In this document: one piece after another, positions 62,180 to 64,000 of the stretch
How positions within the stretch are numbered: the stretch's first letter is position 1
Layout: every line of letters starts with the position of its first letter
Assembly (NCBI RefSeq): GCF_900102165.1
Contig: NZ_FNBD01000014.1
Location: 19,534-83,533 of the forward strand
Length of the DNA: 64,000 nucleotides
Source of the DNA: Cellulophaga baltica
GTDB lineage: Bacteria > Bacteroidota > Bacteroidia > Flavobacteriales > Flavobacteriaceae
Reading direction: 5' to 3'
Notes under the pieces: generated by a model
Seen by the model: only the letters and a program-made list of their open reading frames with translations
What the model was told of the DNA's origin: nothing
The model's database searches: none
Translations under genes and position numbers: made by a program

Positions 62180-62374
62180 TTGGATTCTAACAAATTTGTA
62201 CTTTTTACAGCAGATAATAAATATGTTGTTGAGTATCTACTAAAGCAGCTCATATTAAGTGATAGTATTACAGAAGCTCTAATTTTTGAAAGCCATGAAA
62301 TTGCTATTGGGTTTCGGAAAATGCTGGCTAAAGATTGTCAATTGCACTGTTCTATTAATACCTATATTGACTAA
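62180..62374 (+). CDS. Small hypothetical protein
   Basis: A possible 64-residue protein from a TTG at 62180 (MDSNKFVLFTADNKYVVEYLLKQ at the start). The -7-like TAAATTTG at 62143-62150 lies 29 nt upstream, which supports a transcript. It shows no membrane helix and no family is recognised. The TTG start and short length leave doubt; a fragment of a longer lost gene is possible. Confidence 0.4.
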   Translation: MDSNKFVLFTADNKYVVEYLLKQLILSDSITEALIFESHEIAIGFRKMLAKDCQLHCSINTYID

Positions 62375-62909
62375 AGATTTGATAAGTGGAAATTCTTTTC
62401 TTTTTCAGCTGCACAAAATTCTCACTACCTCATTTCACTCCATTTCTCAAATCTTTGATTGCTTCAATTCGTTAAGATTACCTCGCACTTCATAGTATTA
62501 GTTTTGGTAAGATTTGGGTTTGATTCGAACCTAAATGAAAATAGTACACTAAAAATTGTAATCCCTAAAAAATAGGATATTTGTGGATTATGATCCCTGA
62601 ATTAGGACTAAAAGATTAAATAAAGTTTTGAAAAGGGTAAAGCTCATCAAATACCTACTTGCTTTTATATAGATATGTATTTCAACGGATTATTTTAGCA
62701 CTTTATAGAAATGTTAAAGATTTGATATACATCTTATGGAAAACCCTAGGAAAATAGAAAATTTAGCATCTATTTTAGAGACAGATAAAAGAAGTACCTC
62801 CCCCACAATTGTTTCGTATTTATTTGGTTTATCCGGAGTAATAAACCCATAAATAGTATATAATATACGGATATAAGGAGTTAGCAAAAAGCGAAAACAA
62901 ACAGCAGAA
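62375..62909. other. Gene-poor decayed stretch
   Basis: 535 nt, AT-rich, without a convincing gene. A 38-codon frame (ATG at 62736, stop at 62852, MENPRKIENLASILETDK at its start) is the only forward reading of note and could be a remnant. The last part (62868-62909, GGATATAAGGAGTTAGC and onward) resembles a worn copy of the palindrome end found after the next gene. No RNA gene, CRISPR or insertion sequence end is seen. Confidence 0.5.
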
Positions 62910-63338
62910 ATGAAAATAAAATTCAAGAAAAAAAGATTACTTGCGAATTTAATACTCGGAATAGTTTGGATTGGACTTGGAGTATTTAATGTCTGGGAAG
63001 CCGAAAATAATCGTTGGTCTGATTATGGGTATTTAGTAATTGGAATTTTATACGTTGGACATTATTTGTTCGATTTGACAAATCAATATCTGACTATAGA
63101 AAACGGAACGATACGAAAAAATGGACTTTATGGATTCAGGAAAAAAATAAATCTGAATGAAATAAATTGGATAAAAAAATTTGCAGGAGATTACACGCTG
63201 AAAACGGAACAAAAGGAATTGAAAATCAATACGGGATTAATTGACAAAGATTCGCTGACTGAATTGAATAAAATATTAGCGGAACTGAATTTGCCACCTG
63301 AAAAAACGCCATTTGCTAACAACGTATATAGCTCATAG
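62910..63338 (+). CDS. Small two-helix membrane protein of a cassette-like unit
   Basis: A 142-residue protein. Two membrane helices (about 9-27 and 38-56) are followed by a short beta-rich domain (QYLTIENGTIRKNGLYGFR, then LKTEQKELKINTGLI) that recalls bacterial PH-like domains. Function unknown. Its last codons (AACAACGTATATAGCTCATAG) lie inside the left arm of the palindromic element, so the C-terminal NNVYSS is encoded by the repeat. That feature is typical of cassette-borne genes. Confidence 0.7.
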   Translation: MKIKFKKKRLLANLILGIVWIGLGVFNVWEAENNRWSDYGYLVIGILYVGHYLFDLTNQYLTIENGTIRKNGLYGFRKKINLNEINWIKKFAGDYTLKTEQKELKINTGLIDKDSLTELNKILAELNLPPEKTPFANNVYSS

Positions 63339-63512
63339 CTAGTCAGTTGCTTAATCGAAGTTAAGGTATATTTGCTAGTCCGCCAAATTTTTTAATTTGG
63401 CTTATTGAGAAAAGATAATAAGAAAAATTAATAAATTCGGCTCGTGCTTAATCCGAAAATAATTTTCTATTTTGCGCGCTACGAGCCATATACAAGACCG
63501 TTGTAGGTAAGC
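63315..63512. repeat. Imperfect 200-bp palindromic spacer, attC-like
   Basis: The outer arms are GCTAACAACG (63315-63324) and CGTTGTAGGTAAGC (63499-63512). Next come TATAT/ATATA and AGCTC/GAGCC. A second pair GGCTCGT (63439-63445) and ACGAGCC (63481-63487) and a perfect hairpin GCCAAATT-tttt-AATTTGGC (63382-63401) fill the centre. The element starts inside the upstream gene and ends 30 nt before the next start. The design of core-like ends GTTRRRY/RYYYAAC around a long variable palindrome resembles attC sites of integron cassettes. No integron integrase is visible. Confidence 0.55.
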
Positions 63513-63542
63513 TAAAAAAACCGCAGGAAATAAATTAAAATT

Positions 63543-64000
63543 ATGGATAATGACTCTTTTAGTGGACTTTCGTGGATGACGGAAAAAATGAAAGCTGAAA
63601 TTCGGAAAAGGGATAAAATTGTACGAGATGAAGATATTGAAAGCTTATTTTTATTAGATGACAATTCTGATTTTTCAATTGCGTTATATGAAATTCTTGT
63701 AAATAGACACGAAAAAAATCCAAATTCGCTAAACTCAGTACAACTGAATTTATTTTTGTGTATGCATTTGGAAAATGCTGGGCAAGCGGATAGTATTTTA
63801 ACTTTTTTACAAGAATGGTTTCCTAAACAGAAAAAACAAGTAATAAAATCACTGAGTGAAATTGGAGCGACTAAATCTGCCGAAATTATAGAGCAAGCGA
63901 TTGCATTACTTCCAGAAAATGATAGTTGGTTTTTTGAAAGTTCTGACGAAAATTCGGAAAGATTAATGATGGAATTTGACAGCGAATTTTCGAGTTACCC
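63543..64000 (+). CDS. DUF4375/DMP19-like protein, 3' end outside window
   Basis: The frame runs from an ATG at 63543 to the right edge without a stop: 152 complete codons are visible. After a basic N-terminus, the part NSLNSVQLNLFLCMHLENAG, then LSEIGATKSAEIIEQAI and LPENDSWFFES match the general pattern of the DUF4375 (DMP19) family, whose function is poorly known. It follows the palindromic spacer by 30 nt, as the second gene of a cassette-like pair. Confidence 0.65.
   Translation, partial: MDNDSFSGLSWMTEKMKAEIRKRDKIVRDEDIESLFLLDDNSDFSIALYEILVNRHEKNPNSLNSVQLNLFLCMHLENAGQADSILTFLQEWFPKQKKQVIKSLSEIGATKSAEIIEQAIALLPENDSWFFESSDENSERLMMEFDSEFSSY

Noticed and set aside
62530..62541. GATTCGAACCTA, reverse complement of the tRNA-Arg T-arm, as an att site or tRNA remnant
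   Set aside because: Only 12 bases, inverted relative to the tRNA, and the flanks do not form a T stem or any cloverleaf; an att repeat would be direct.
62736..62852. 38-codon open frame in the decayed stretch
   Set aside because: Too short and unsupported; noted only as a possible remnant.

Overview
The window is low-GC, gene-dense chromosome from a bacterium of the phylum Bacteroidota, most likely a marine member of the Flavobacteriaceae. The evidence is the recurrent -7 promoter element TAnnTTTG, the CbpA/CbpM pair, LytTR and REC-fusion regulators, lipoprotein signals, YaiO-type outer membrane barrels and a Flavobacteria-style mobilizable element. Genus and species cannot be read from the sequence alone.

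Region 1 (1-33.4 kb) is a stress and micro-oxic survival region. It holds six tandem-domain universal stress proteins, a thioredoxin, a small mechanosensitive channel, D-2-hydroxyacid dehydrogenase, a beta-CASP RNase-like protein, an ATP-cone nuclease, a cardiolipin synthase, a PfkB kinase, a P-type cation ATPase, a patatin, a sigma-like protein, an AarF kinase (frameshifted), an MgtC/DUF4010 protein, phosphotransacetylase and acetate kinase, a PPOX flavoprotein, an ABC efflux set and CbpA/CbpM. In its centre sit a LOV-domain histidine kinase and a receiver-CRP/FNR fusion regulator, which overlap. Ten promoter regions carry a 12-bp palindrome of the form TGAYnnnnRTCA (one with a mismatch). In almost every case it lies exactly 23 nt upstream of a TAnnTTTG-like -7 element, which is class II activator geometry (about -41.5). 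This looks like a single FNR-like regulon, and its regulator may be the receiver-CRP protein driven by the LOV kinase.

Region 2 (33.4-46.1 kb) is an exopolysaccharide-type locus. It encodes a receiver-glycosyltransferase-2 fusion, a 1029-residue GT-C-like membrane protein, a lipoprotein, a membrane-anchored GH5-like hydrolase, a GT4 glycosyltransferase, a MOP-type flippase and a TPR plus beta-barrel outer membrane protein. The set of parts resembles Pel-type secretion, but the genes are not obviously Pel orthologues. Three tandem hairpin repeats lie between the hydrolase and the GT4.

Region 3 (46.2-52.9 kb) is a seven-gene minus-strand signalling cluster: CheY-like receiver, H-NOX, multi-PAS histidine kinase, FIST protein, second histidine kinase, Hpt and LytTR regulator. 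H-NOX and FIST (NosP-type) are both associated with nitric oxide sensing, so this looks like a two-sensor phosphorelay. A sodium:solute symporter and a secreted endonuclease/exonuclease/phosphatase-family protein follow.

Region 4 (55.6-61.5 kb) starts at tRNA-Arg(UCU) and carries an integrative mobilizable element: excisionase-like protein, SF3-type primase/helicase, Toprim primase, MobC, relaxase and a small membrane protein. No integrase is visible, and some flanking genes are broken. Region 5 (61.6-64 kb) is decayed accessory DNA: an XRE regulator with a frameshift and an in-frame stop, small orphan genes, and a roughly 200-bp imperfect palindrome separating two cassette-like genes, the second of which runs off the right edge.
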